Under the pieces are notes generated by a model, which was not told where the DNA came from, made no database searches, and saw only the letters and a program-made list of their open reading frames with translations. A stretch of DNA of 64,000 nucleotides, taken from contig JAHQIW010000241.1 of assembly GCA_019055375.1 (NCBI GenBank), positions 310,001 through 374,000 on the forward strand, read 5' to 3'. Source of the DNA: Parelaphostrongylus tenuis (Eukaryota > Nematoda > Chromadorea > Rhabditida > Metastrongylidae). The position numbers were made by a program, and so were the translations under genes. Positions 49,351 through 60,400 of this stretch are shown here, piece after piece (the first letter of the stretch is position 1; each line of letters starts with the position of its first letter).

Positions 49351-49634
49351 AGAACTAGAAAAATGGATTTTCATTTTCAATTTGCAACCCCTCGTTTTCA
49401 GGTTTGATACCATACTTTGATCCAAACCATTACCTTGAAGAATTTGTGTCAATGAATAACGACAACAAGCGTGTATGTGTCACTAGTATTTATGTGAATC
49501 CAACTACGTACGGTCTTACAAATGCTAACTGCACGTTGTTTGATTTTCTGATTATTATTTCAAATGTAATGTTCACTTTGCACCACAAATTACTTTGTAT
49601 GAATGTTTGTACTTTTATTGTAATTTTGAGATGA

Positions 49635-50535
49635 TTTTTTCGTGTTTGCATTATCGCATGTCCATAAAGCCAATAATCTTCCTGTGGTAGGAGCCATATG
49701 GTAGCTAGAATGTTTTAATTCCAAAGTGAGAGTAGATAAACAGGTACTTTATTAACAATGTCGTTCCCATGGCTGTTATAAATAAGCCACACTGTATAAA
49801 GCTTGTGTGTGGAACGTCTGAATGTCCGGTTCATATTCGATTTTAATAGATATTATGTGAAGATAAATTCATTTTGCTAGTACAGCACGTACCGATCGAA
49901 TAGGACAGTTTTGTGTAACTGTGGAGAAGTGGACATGAAGAATGACTTGACCGCAAAGGTGTGCAAGAAGAAATCAGCGGTTTAGAAAGCTAACAATGGC
50001 GTCAAATAACTATCAAAAAGATTAAAAAGACACAAAATTACTTCCTTAATTCTCTTCAGTCCCAATGTTTCTCTTGGTAGCCTCGCGATTATTGGCTTTC
50101 ACAGGTGTCATAATGACGCTCTGAGAAGCCGATGAGTCAGGCATAGGTTTCATTTACTTCCCGGTGGCTCAATTTTGTGAGCTAAAATTTTCCCCATGCG
50201 TTTTTGTAGAAATCGGTGGCTTATCCAGCTGGTGACCTTCGCCCATGCGAGCGTGTGCTATTCATAATTCTCATTTGAGATCTAGTTATCGATAAGAGGC
50301 TAATGCTGTTGGAGAGACAGTCACTGAAGAGGCTCTGATATTCCGTACCTGCATTAACTGGCTCGCATGCATTGTGCAGTATAATTTAAGGCAAGCAGTT
50401 CGCTGTTTTCTAATTTCCGATAGCTATAATGGCTTCTGGATATTGTGTGGAATGAGAGGGTATCAAAACTAAGAGATAAATTGAAAAATTAAGAAAGGAA
50501 AAAATAACAAGAAACCCTGATCTCTATTCAAGGCA
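49635..50535. other. Intergenic stretch downstream of copy B, no gene recognised
   Basis: No exon, element or structured repeat could be identified. Confidence 0.35.
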
Positions 50536-50539
50536 TATG

Positions 50540-50640
50540 CGAGGTTGCTATCTTTTTCGAGAACGAAGGCCGACGTTTCGGCGACTTCACCTTCTCAGAA
50601 CCGCTCCGCCAGGTTTAGGACTCAAAGGCTCTAGATTGAG
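50540..50640 (-). mobile_element. PLE-type terminal motif
   Basis: Minus strand: GGTTCTGAGAAGGTGAAG, TCGCCGAAACGTCGGCC, then GCAACCTCG. This is the same layout as the ends of the PLE pair (TCTGAAGAAGG...GCCGAAACGTC...CCTCG). No coding part remains next to it. Confidence 0.5.
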
Positions 50641-50654
50641 ATCAATCTGTTAGA

Positions 50655-50955
50655 TAAAGGATAAGGCTCTCGGCGTTGATTAACCCCTAACGGATGGACG
50701 CGCCATGCCTTCAATGTCCGATTTCGTCTGAGGTAGATGAATGCATGTCTAGCCTTTACAATGACTGACGGTGGCCAGCCGCTGTATCGAGTCAGTGCTG
50801 TTTATCCTCTCAGAGAAGTCTGGTAGCGGTCAGGTAGCAATTCAGCGACCCCGGAGGGACGGATGGTTTGGTGAGCCATGCAGCAGGATCAAACCATGGA
50901 CCTTGTGTGTGACGCAGGGCACCTCTCACCACTGCTATACGTGCGCTCCAAATTG
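50655..50955 (-). repeat. tRNA-derived SINE, minus strand
   Basis: Minus strand: GAGCGCACGTATAGCAGTGG head (A box), CATGGTTTGATCCTGC (weak B box), then the body with GCACTGACTCGATACAGCGG, GTCATTGTAAAGGC and GGTTAATCAACGCCGAGAGC. Nearly full length. Confidence 0.7.
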
Positions 50956-51316
50956 GATATATTTCAATTTTCATTCTTCATTTTACTTGTTAAGGTTTTT
51001 GTCTTTCGATTTATCAAAGGGTAAACATCGTAAATGAGAGCATGCATGGGAAGCATAAAGCACACGTAGGATACAAGAAGTGCTTAAATTTTCCCAAAAA
51101 CGTTAAGAAAAAACCCGAGTTCTTACAAGTCTTCTCAGCAATCGGCCGCGAACGTGATCGATCTAGAAAGAATAATTCGGCATTGAACTCAGCAGTTCAG
51201 CTGAAGCTGCAGTCGAAATCATAAATCTGCAGCTTTTCTCTGTTGTCTACTTTTTCACGGCTGGGTTCAAGGTCAAATAGAATTACAAGAAGCGCCGGAA
51301 TACGGCTCAAAAACTC

Positions 51317-51391
51317 GGAGCATTAACTGGGGTTCGAACTCGCAACTATCCTCTTGAGGATCACGTGTTACCCACTGCTCCATCAAGGTCC
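51317..51391 (-). repeat. tRNA-like sequence, probably a SINE head or tRNA relic
   Basis: Minus strand: GATGGAGCAGTGGGTAACA resembles an A box, then ATCCTCAAGAGGAT in anticodon-arm position, then GAGTTCGAACCCC as a B box. Acceptor pairing is 5 of 7, the T-stem is mismatched and the anticodon loop is a base short, so it is not a working tRNA gene. It is unlike the main SINE family. Confidence 0.4.
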
Positions 51392-51689
51392 CGTTTCGAC
51401 CTCCATCGTTTTCTTTTCGAATCTAATCACTGCCCAGAGAGTTTCGAAACGTCCCACTTTCGAAACGACTCCCCGCTCAATACGACGAACCGCCAATGAC
51501 GCGGACGTGGCGGGTGAATGTTTTCAGCCGCTCGCGTCGCGACGCAGCATATTTCTCGCCGTCGATGCTCTCCATAGTGCCTATGACGTGTCATTGTTTT
51601 GCTTACGTCTGCGTCTCTCCGTTGTCGTTATATATCGCTCATCAGTCTGCTATTTCCTCACTCACCACAGTGTTTTCTTAAGCATCTAG

Positions 51690-51790
51690 TCGATAGTGGG
51701 CGTGGCGAGGTATATAAGCTGACCTCGGGGTGATCGATTCATTCGTCTGTCTCTTCTTCGACGTGTGCGGTGGTGTGGTCGCCAGCAGCT
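51690..51790 (+). promoter_or_regulatory. TATA-containing core-promoter-like sequence
   Basis: GGCGAGGTATATAAGCTGACC at about 51708 sits in a GC-rich patch that differs from the AT-rich surroundings. No open gene follows. It may be a promoter of a decayed element (for example a solo LTR, though no clear LTR ends or primer-binding site were seen). Confidence 0.3.
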
Positions 51791-52149
51791 GTCATCCGGT
51801 GGGCCGTTTCAATTTTGTACAGTCAAGCTATCATGTATCATTCTAGCTGGTTGTTAACTGGTTTTCGCTATGTTACTACTGAGAATAATGGGCGATCCTG
51901 GAGAGATCGTTGAGCTACACAGTGCTATTCGTCCCGTTGAAACTTAATCTGGTTCTCTGATGGATTTCCGTGGACTTCATCAATTCAGCGAGTAGCAGGG
52001 CTCTTATCAAGCAACTTGTGAAGCACACCATGTAGGAATGTAAGGTTGGTATTGCGTAAAGGCTCTGTGAATGGTGATTGTTGATTCTGAAACAGTACCC
52101 AACCCGGCTGTGGTTACCGGCTTTCGGCTTGTTTCATTTGAGCACTGTA

Positions 52150-52166
52150 TGCCCCCCCCCCCCCCG
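52150..52166 (+). repeat. Poly-C run
   Basis: A homopolymer of about 15 C. A comparable G run lies at 52569-52581. Confidence 0.85.
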
Positions 52167-52734
52167 TATAGGGTGGTTTGCACCACATGATATCACGTGC
52201 TTAGCTGCCCGCTTGGGAAACGGGTTTGTGACGTCACGACTTGTGTGGCGATAGTCTTTGGAGTTTTGCCAAACCAGAGAATTGATCTGGGGTGGGTGCG
52301 GCTGCGAAGTTTTCGTGATCTCAGTTATCGCGAGTTTCGCTTGTTTATTATGACTAATTTGAGTTGTTCTAGATTTGGGCTTGGAATTTAGACATGGTTG
52401 CAATCTATGTTCCTGAAAATTGAAGAACGGATTCTGTAGGCATTGAAATCATTAATTACCCCTTATGGGACTGTGCAGTCACGGCCTCTGGATTTTTGAC
52501 CTGGAACGTTGGACAGTCCGCTCCATCGTTATATTTCTGGCTCCCAGCGTGCTTCGTTTAGGGCACGCGGGGGGGGGGGGGTGTAGCGGTAGAGTAAACC
52601 ATCCAGCGTCGTGGCTCAGTGACGTAGAAGTTGTGAGTTCACGGTCCCGTAGCGGTTGATAGTTGCAAATTAAAGACTTGTCACATTCAACTGATGTGAG
52701 GTGCATGAAAGTTATAGAGGCAGTACCAGTAGTA

Positions 52735-52805
52735 TTGGGGAAGTTTCGACGTCACCGCTTTCTTCAAAGCTTATGCGTATATTGCAATTGAGTACTTGAA
52801 TTTGA
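52735..52805 (-). mobile_element. PLE-type terminal motif
   Basis: Minus strand: ATACGCATAAGCTTTGAAGA, AAGCGGTGACGTCGAAAC. It aligns with the right-arm end of the PLE pair (ATACGCCAAAGCTCTGAAGA...). Nearby minus-strand coding was not recognised. Confidence 0.5.
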
Positions 52806-54880
52806 ATCTAGACTCGAAATATTTGAATATAATGTGCGTCCGGGCTGTAAAGAAAGCACGCCGAAATTTCGACCAGCGATTACTACTAGATTTACTTCTA
52901 ATCTAACTATTATCTATCTCGCGTTAGTCAAATGCGACAAGACTTCATGATCTGCGGAAATCGTTGCGTAGTGTACTAGGCGATAGGTTGAGACCGACTA
53001 CCTTCTTAGTGGTACCCAAATGAAGCAAGCCGAAATCAATCAATACAATCACTAAAACGTGTTGTGTTCACGTGTCAAAGTAGCCAATATACGTTTTCAG
53101 GTGTTCACATAGAGTTAACGCTTATTTGGCGCTTACTCTCGTTCTCCCAGTGTCAGTCACTCAGTCACCTCTCCATCTAAGTGTGTAGGATGCTGGGCCC
53201 ATGATTTACAAGATGAAAACCCGAGATGTCCGAGCGATGAGTAGTGCTGTCCGCATACCCATGAAGATCAAGTCGTAAATATATGATAGATACATGTCGT
53301 TCTGAAAAAGTTGAAATCCTGCAATTACAAATTTCCGGGAATTAGCTAATATCTCACGCTTAATCTGGTCTGGACTCTTGAATTTTCGTAGCTGGTATCT
53401 CTAGAGTGAAATGTAAACATGCAAATGCGTGAACGTTGATATACTGCTTCTATTTGAAACTGCAAAAGCACTTTGCATGGACGTTTAGGTTTTTCATGTA
53501 TTTCAAAAGATATTTGCTAACTGTTCGCCCACTTTGGTAGAACTGCTGAGGGTTCAAGTTGTTACTTTTTAGCGGCATGGAACCAGTAGAGTAATGAGAA
53601 TAAGAGATGGTGAATAGGATGAATTGCTTATGGAGTATACTGTTATGTTACATAGTTTCATTGTTCCGATTTTCGAATGCTAGATACAATAAATAGCTAC
53701 CATGGTCACTTGTAATGTTTACGTATTTTCCTAATCCCTTTCAGGACGATGTGGACTGTGCAGGTTAGGAAGTATATGTTTTGTCTTTCTGAATTCATTG
53801 GAACACAGTGTTGTCAGATTTAATGGTGTTACATAATAGAGAGCTGAATATGATTATGTCTCAACATTTCAAGAAGAAAAGCCTAGGGAATCCGCAGCTG
53901 CGTGTAGAATAGCGTTAATCGGGCCTATAGCCGACTAGTTCATAGGGATAGTTTTTTCATCTCAGTACCTAGTTCTAGGTAGGCAATTTCAATAGTAGTG
54001 GTAATGGTTATGGTATATTACGAAAGGTCAAACGAGTAAATACACTTGCCCATTTCGTACATCAAAGGAAACTTTTGCAACTAATGGTTGGCTGTAGGTG
54101 ACAGAATCGCCCAGCGTTCCTCCTGTTTTTGTTCAGGCAAAAATTAGTTAAATGTGTAGGAACGATCTATCCATAGTAACCAAGAGAACTTCACACCTAT
54201 CGTGGCAGTAATCTTGGAGTAATTTGATAGTATCATGAAGTTGCAAACGAATCTAATGTTCAATAATACTCACGTCTAACAGAAACGCCTCGTAGGGACA
54301 TATTAACTCTGGAATTGCGGTTGATGTATGTCAGGAAAATCAATATCTATTATTTTTTCATCTGATGGTGCTAAGTACATTTTATCTGGAAATGTGCAAT
54401 CCAGGCAATGCATTGGAATACATGTTCCAGGATTTTCTCGACGTAACTAATATTAAGCGTGTTTAAAGTAGAATTGGAGGAATTGTGCAACTTTGAACGC
54501 CACAACTTGAGTACTCCGTATATAAAATTGTCAGCTAGGCAATCTGTATCATGGCATAAAAACAGCTGATAAAGATATACAGTTTCCGTTTTTTTTTTAA
54601 CTGTTCTAGGAAGTCTTCGTGTGAAGAATTCCATTCAACGTCGTAGCTGACTGCATCAAATAAGCCAGTTTTTGTCACTGTGGGATAGATCACCCCTTTT
54701 TAAATACACTATTTGGTCCGATGTACTGAAGGGTTAGCTTAGAAAATTATATCTCAGCTGTTTATATCGTAGATATTTTATTTCATCCTTGCAAGATGGG
54801 GAGAAATCTCTCCTATTATTAAAGCATAGTGTGAGGCTCATTACAAAGTAGTGAGATAATTTTCATCTATTTTGATTTCA
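52806..54880. other. Transition zone before the satellite, no gene recognised
   Basis: Unique-looking AT-rich DNA. No exon with both splice sites and no transposon was recognised. It may include monomers too diverged to call by eye. Confidence 0.35.
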
Positions 54881-57480
54881 ACAGGGTAGTCGACGGAATA
54901 AGATGGTAGAAATGTCACGAATGAAATCAGTGTCAAATGTCTCTAGTTGTTTGTCCGAATAGTGCGTGAATGTAACAATGGTGTAACCATATGTTGGACA
55001 ACTCGTACGGTCTGATCCGAGCTTAGTGATCGTTTTGAGTGACACTGGAGACGCTGTGCATGGTAACTTTTGGAGCTAGGTCTTTGGAGACATTAGTCGC
55101 TCACAATTAATTGACACTGAGCAACAGTTACTACGATTTACCATTATCCAATTCAACTTCGTCTTTGTACATTCCAACACTGGTTTTTTTAGTTAGTCAG
55201 GTTTTGATACTGTTAGACTTGCTTAACTCTTCCTGTTAAGAATTGGCCTATAAATCAAAAATCTGAGTCAGGAACGAACATTGATGCGATTGATTGTCTA
55301 TAAAAACTTGGAGTATCTTTCATGTGAATGTGGAAAAGCTTCATAAAAGTACTGATTGAAAAGATTTTTATTTCGTGTAGCGAAGGAAGAAGCCTCCAAT
55401 TCATCTGAAGTAGTGATCTGATGTCGGTTTTTTTCGCGGTAGCCGACAAACTAGTATAGTAGTAGTATCATAAACGAATGGTGGTGAAGTTTCTGTAGGA
55501 ATTTCTCGCAAATGAGTGCACGATTACACTACGATTTTCTCCTGTACATCTCTTAAATTGATGAAGTCTTGAAAGACTCGTCATCCTAAATAGAAAGAAC
55601 ACGTAGTACTGATAGTAATGTAAGGACTAGAAAACATTGGCAGAAGTACTGACAGGTAGCTTCATTCTCATAGGTATTCATGTAACCGCACTAAAGTAGG
55701 TAGTTATTATGGTTAGGTAGTTATCTATCGTCCGCTAAGATGTACCCTTTATGTTGAGTAAATTGTATTTCTATCAGTTAACATGAAACCGGATCTTTTA
55801 TGGAATAATACTTTTTTGCTCCCTAGTAAGACTGCGAGGATAGGGATATGACAAAAAATTGGTAGCTTAAGATTCCAAAAAGCTTCGTCAAATCACTAAG
55901 TCTTGAAAGGTACAATAGCTAAATTTCATATAATTCGTAGGGCATTCCTCGAGTTGTAACAAGTTTAGTGACACATTAAGAAAACACTTACAGAGCTTCC
56001 AATAAGTTAGCTATGGACTTGTAGTGCTTTGGTAGGGGTTTCCACTTCTTGTGGAAGATTTTTCATCTCTCGGACGTGCCGGAACATTGACCTACATTTG
56101 GTATTCTCACGGCAGGCGATGGGCTGAGATAGTAGGGGATTCACAAAAAAAATCGGTAGTCAAATAATCCGTAGATATTTCCTTCTAATGACTAATCTTC
56201 ATTGAGGTGTAATAGTTATATTTCGCGAAATTCGTAAGCCAGTTATGAAATCCTAACAAGATTAGTGACTGTTTTAACTGAGAGAAACACGTGTAAATCT
56301 CCAAACAATTACTTATGAATTTGAACTACCGTGATAGGGGTTTGCTTTTCTTGTGGAAAGTTTGTCATTCCTGTAGCTGCCAGAGGACTGATATACTTTT
56401 GCTTTTCGCACGGTTGTCGAGGGGCTGAAGTGGAAGGGGTTTTACAAAAATATTAGTATTCCAATAAAAAATGGACATTTCCTTCTATTGACCAAGTCTT
56501 ATAGGAGTATAATAGTTATTTTATGTAAAATTTGTAACTGTCTAATAGAATCCTGACAAGTTTAGTGACAATTACATTCGAGTGAAAACTCATAGAGCTC
56601 CCTGTAGTTCCTTGTGGAGTTGGAGTACCCTGGTATGGGCCTACTTTCTGTGTTGAGATATTTTCAGTTCTTGTGGTAGTTGGATAGTCGTTCTACTTCT
56701 GGTTTTTATTCGGTAGCCGAAGTAATGAGATGGTAGGGGTGAAAGAATTTGATATTCAAGTAGTACACAAGTTTCCGCTTAGGTAAATACGTCCTAGGGA
56801 GGTGTAATAGTTGTATTTCGCATAATTTGTAAGTCAGTTGTGAAATCCTTACAAGCTTGCTGACAGTCATAACTGAGAGAAGGACTCGTGAATCTTCAAA
56901 TAGTTAATTATGGTCTTGATCTGCCATAGTAGGGGTTTATCTAGGTAAAGAGATTTCTCAGTACTTTTACTTACAAGAAAATACATCTACATTTGGTTTT
57001 GATATGGTATCCGACGGAATGAGATGGTAGGGGAAAAAAGAATCGGTATTTAAGTACTACTTAGATTAGCGCTCAAGTAACTTGGCCTCATAAAGGGCAA
57101 TAGATGTATTTTGCATAATTCGTATGTCAGTTGTGAAATACAAGCCGATGGAATGAGAAGGTAGGGTTTGAAAAGTTGTTATTTTAGTCTTAGATAGATA
57201 TTGGCATAGTAGCAAATTTTCAAGAATTTGTAATGATTATATTTCGTGAGAGTTAGGAATTCTAACAAGCTTGCTACAGTTATACTTCAGCGAAATACTT
57301 GTAAATCTCCAATATTTGCTTATGATCCAGATCTACCTTGGAGAGGTTTCCTTTTTATGTGGAATTTTCTTTATTCCTGTAAATTTCGGAATATTGATCT
57401 GCTGTTTTCACACGGTGGCCTATGGACTGAGATTGTAGGGATTTCACAAAAAAGTTGGTAGTTAAATAATCATAGACATT
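54880..57480 (+). repeat. Diverged edge of the satellite array, monomer about 295 bp
   Basis: The monomer landmarks GTAGCCGACGGAATAAGATGG, GTAATAGTTATATTTCG and GAAATCCTAACAAG-like phrases recur with many substitutions. Examples are GTAGTCGACGGAATAAGATGG at 54892, GTAGCCGACAAACTAG at 55440, CTTCTAATGACTAATC at 56184, CTTCTATTGACCAAG at 56490 and GTATCCGACGGAATGAGATGG at 57009. Spacing is roughly 290-300 bp where clear. Divergence falls from left to right. Confidence 0.75.
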
Positions 57481-60400
57481 TCCATCTAATGACTGAGTTC
57501 TAGAAAAGTATAATAGTTATATTTCGTGAAATTCGTAAGCTCATTTATGAAATCCTAACAAGATTGGTGACAGTTTTAAGTGAGAGAAACATTGATAGAG
57601 CACCCTGTAGTTCCTTGTGGACTTGAATCACCCTGGTAGGGGTTTTCTTTCTATGTGGAGAAATTTTTTAATTCTTGTGGTAGTCGGATAATCGGTCTGC
57701 TTCTGGTTTTTTATTCGGTAGCCGACGGAATAAGATGGTAGGGGTTCGAAAAGTTGTTATTTGAGTCTTAGATAGATTTTGGCCTAGTAACAAAGTTTCA
57801 AAAATTTGTAATGGTTGAATTTCGTGAAATTCGAAGTGAGTTACGGAATCCTAACAAGCTTGCTAAAACTTATAACTGAGCGAAATTCTTGTAAATCTCC
57901 ATATATTTACTTATGATCCAGATCTACCTTGAGAGAGGTTTCCTTTTTATGTGAATGTTCTTTATTCCTGTAAATTTCGGAAGATTGATCTGCTGTTTTC
58001 ACACGGTGGCCTATGGACTGAGATTGTAGGGATTTCACAAAAAATTGGTAGCTGAATAATCAGTAGACATTTCCTTCTAATGACTAAGGTCTTAGAGAAG
58101 TATAATAGTTATATTTCGTGAAATTCGTAAGTCATTTATGAAATCCTACAAGATTAGTGACATTTTGATTGGCAGCTGAAAATCCATGGCATTTCTTCTA
58201 TGACAAGTCTAGAGAGTGAATAGTCATTTTGTGAAATTCGTAGCCATTATGAATCCTACAGATTGTGACAGTTTTAGTGCAGAACATTGATAGAGTGTTC
58301 TTGTGACTTGAAGCACCCTGGTAGGGGTTTTCTTTCAATGTGGAGAAATTTTTTAATTCTTGTGGTAGTCGGATAATCGGTCTGCTTCTGGTTTTTTATT
58401 CGGTAGCCGACGGAATAAGATGGTAGGGGTTCGAAAAGTTGTTATTTGAGTCTTAGATAGATTTTGTCCTAGTAACAAAGTTTCAAAATTTGTAATGGTT
58501 GAATTTCGTGAAATTCGAAGTGAGTTACGGAATCCTAACAAGCTTGCTAAAACTTATAACTGAGCGAAATACTTGTAAATCTCCATATATTTACTTATGA
58601 TCCAGATCTACCTTGGGAGAGGTTTCCTTTTTATGTGGAATGTTCTTTATTCCTGTAAATTTCGGAAGATTGATCTGCTGTTTTCACACGGTGGCCTATG
58701 GACTGCGATTGTAGGGATTTCACAAAAAGTTGGTAGCTGAATAATCAGTAGACATTTCCTTCTAATGACTAAGTCTTAGAGAAGTATAATAGTTATATTT
58801 CGTGAAATTCGTAAGCCATTTATGAAATCCTAACAAGATTAGTGACAGTTTTAAGTGAGAGAAACATTGATAGAGCACCTGTAGTCCTTGTGACTTGAAC
58901 CCCTGGTAGGGGTTTCTTCATGTGGAGAAATTTTTTATTCTTGTGGTAGTCGGAAATCGTCTGCTTCTGGTTTTTATTCGGTAGCCGACGGAATAAGATG
59001 GTAGTGGTTCGAAAAGTTGTTATTTGAGTCTTAGATAGATTTTGGCCTAGTAACAAAGTTTCAAAATTTGTAATGGTTAATTTCGTGAAATTCGAAAGTG
59101 AGTTACGGAATCCTAACAAGCTTGCTAAAACTTATAACTGAGCGAAATACTTGTAAATCTCCATATATTTACTTATGATCCAGATCTACCTTGGAGAGGT
59201 TTCCTTTTTATGTGAAATGTTCTTTATTCCTGTAAATTTCGGAAGATTGATCTGCTGTTTTCACACGGTGGCCTATGGACTGAGATTGTAGGGATTTCAC
59301 AAAAAAGTTGGTAGCTGAATAATCAGTAGACATTTCCTTCTAATGACTAAGTCTTAGAGAAGTGTAATAGTTATATTTCGTGAAATTCGTAAGCCATTTA
59401 TGAAATCCTAACAAGATTGGTGACAGTTTTAAGTGAGAGAAACATTGATAGAGCACCCTGTAGTTCCTTGTGGACTTGAATCACCCTGGTAGGGGTTTTC
59501 TTTCTATGTGGAGAAATTTTTTAATTCTTGTGGTAGTCGGAAATCGGTCTGCTTCTGGTTTTTATTCGGTAGCCGACGGAATAAGATGGTAGGGGTTTCG
59601 AAAAGTTGTTATTTGAGTCTTAGATAGATTTTGGCCTAGTAACAAAGTTTCAAAAATTTGTAATGGTTAATTTCGTGAAATTCGAAAGTGAGTTACGGAA
59701 TCCTAACAAGCTTGCTAAAACTTATAACTGAGCGAAATACTTGTAAATCTCCATATATTTACTTATGATCCAGATCTACCTTGGGAGAGGTTTCCTTTTT
59801 ATGTGAATGTTCTTTATTCCTGTAAATTTCGTAAGATTGATCTGCTGTTTTCACACGTGGCCTATGGACTGAGATTGTAGGGATTTCACAAAAAGTTGGT
59901 AGCTGAATAATCAGTAGACATTTCCTTCTAATGACTAAGTCTTAGAGAAGTATAATAGTTATATTTCGTGAAATTCGTAAGCCATTTATGAAATCCTAAC
60001 AAGATTAGTGACAGTTTTAAGTGAGAGAAACATTGATAGAGCACCCTGTAGTTCCTTGTGGACTTGAACCCTGGTAGGGTTTTCTTCATGTGGAAATTTT
60101 TAATTCTTGTGGTAGTCGGAAATCGGTCTGCTTCTGGTTTTTATTCGGTAGCCAGACGGAATAAGATGGTAGGGGTTCGAAAGTTGTTATTTGAGTCTTA
60201 GATAGATTTTGGCCTAGTAACAAAGTTTCAAAAATTTGTAATGGTTAAATTTCGTGAAATTCGAAAGTGAGTTACGGACAACTTGCTAAAACTTATAACT
60301 AGCGAAATACTTGTAAATCTCCATATATTTACTATGATCCAGATCTACCTTGAGAGGTTTCCTTTTTATGTGTAATGTTCTTTATTCCTGTAAATTTCGG

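Larger units (their letters stand above)
41329..49634 (+). pseudogene. GH19 chitinase-like gene, copy B, probably inactivated
   Basis: Same 11-exon layout as copy A: 41329-41478, 42143-42262, 42358-42452, 43646-43795, 45318-45420, 47069-47155, 47225-47324, 47590-47706, 48398-48490, 48661-48768, 49402-49634. Exon lengths equal copy A except the first and last. Catalytic blocks persist: AAFFAHALQETGEN, CYFGRGAVQ joined to ISYNYNYG, LAFLASLWFYMTPQ. Two lesions: exon 1 is 150 bp instead of 149 (extra A at about 41398-41400, after GGGCCACCGCCG), shifting the frame; and exon 3 ends GTATAAGTTAG, so TAA is in frame and no GT stands at the position used in copy A. The last exon reads past the copy A stop into a hydrophobic tail (FDFLIIISNVMF). 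The first exon uses an AAG acceptor, exon 6 AAG and exon 9 GAG. Downstream exons remain well conserved, so loss is recent, or the lesions are base errors. Confidence 0.75.

Noticed and set aside
49237..49452. Ser/Leu/Pro-rich minus-strand frame
   Set aside because: Translation of the GA microsatellite.
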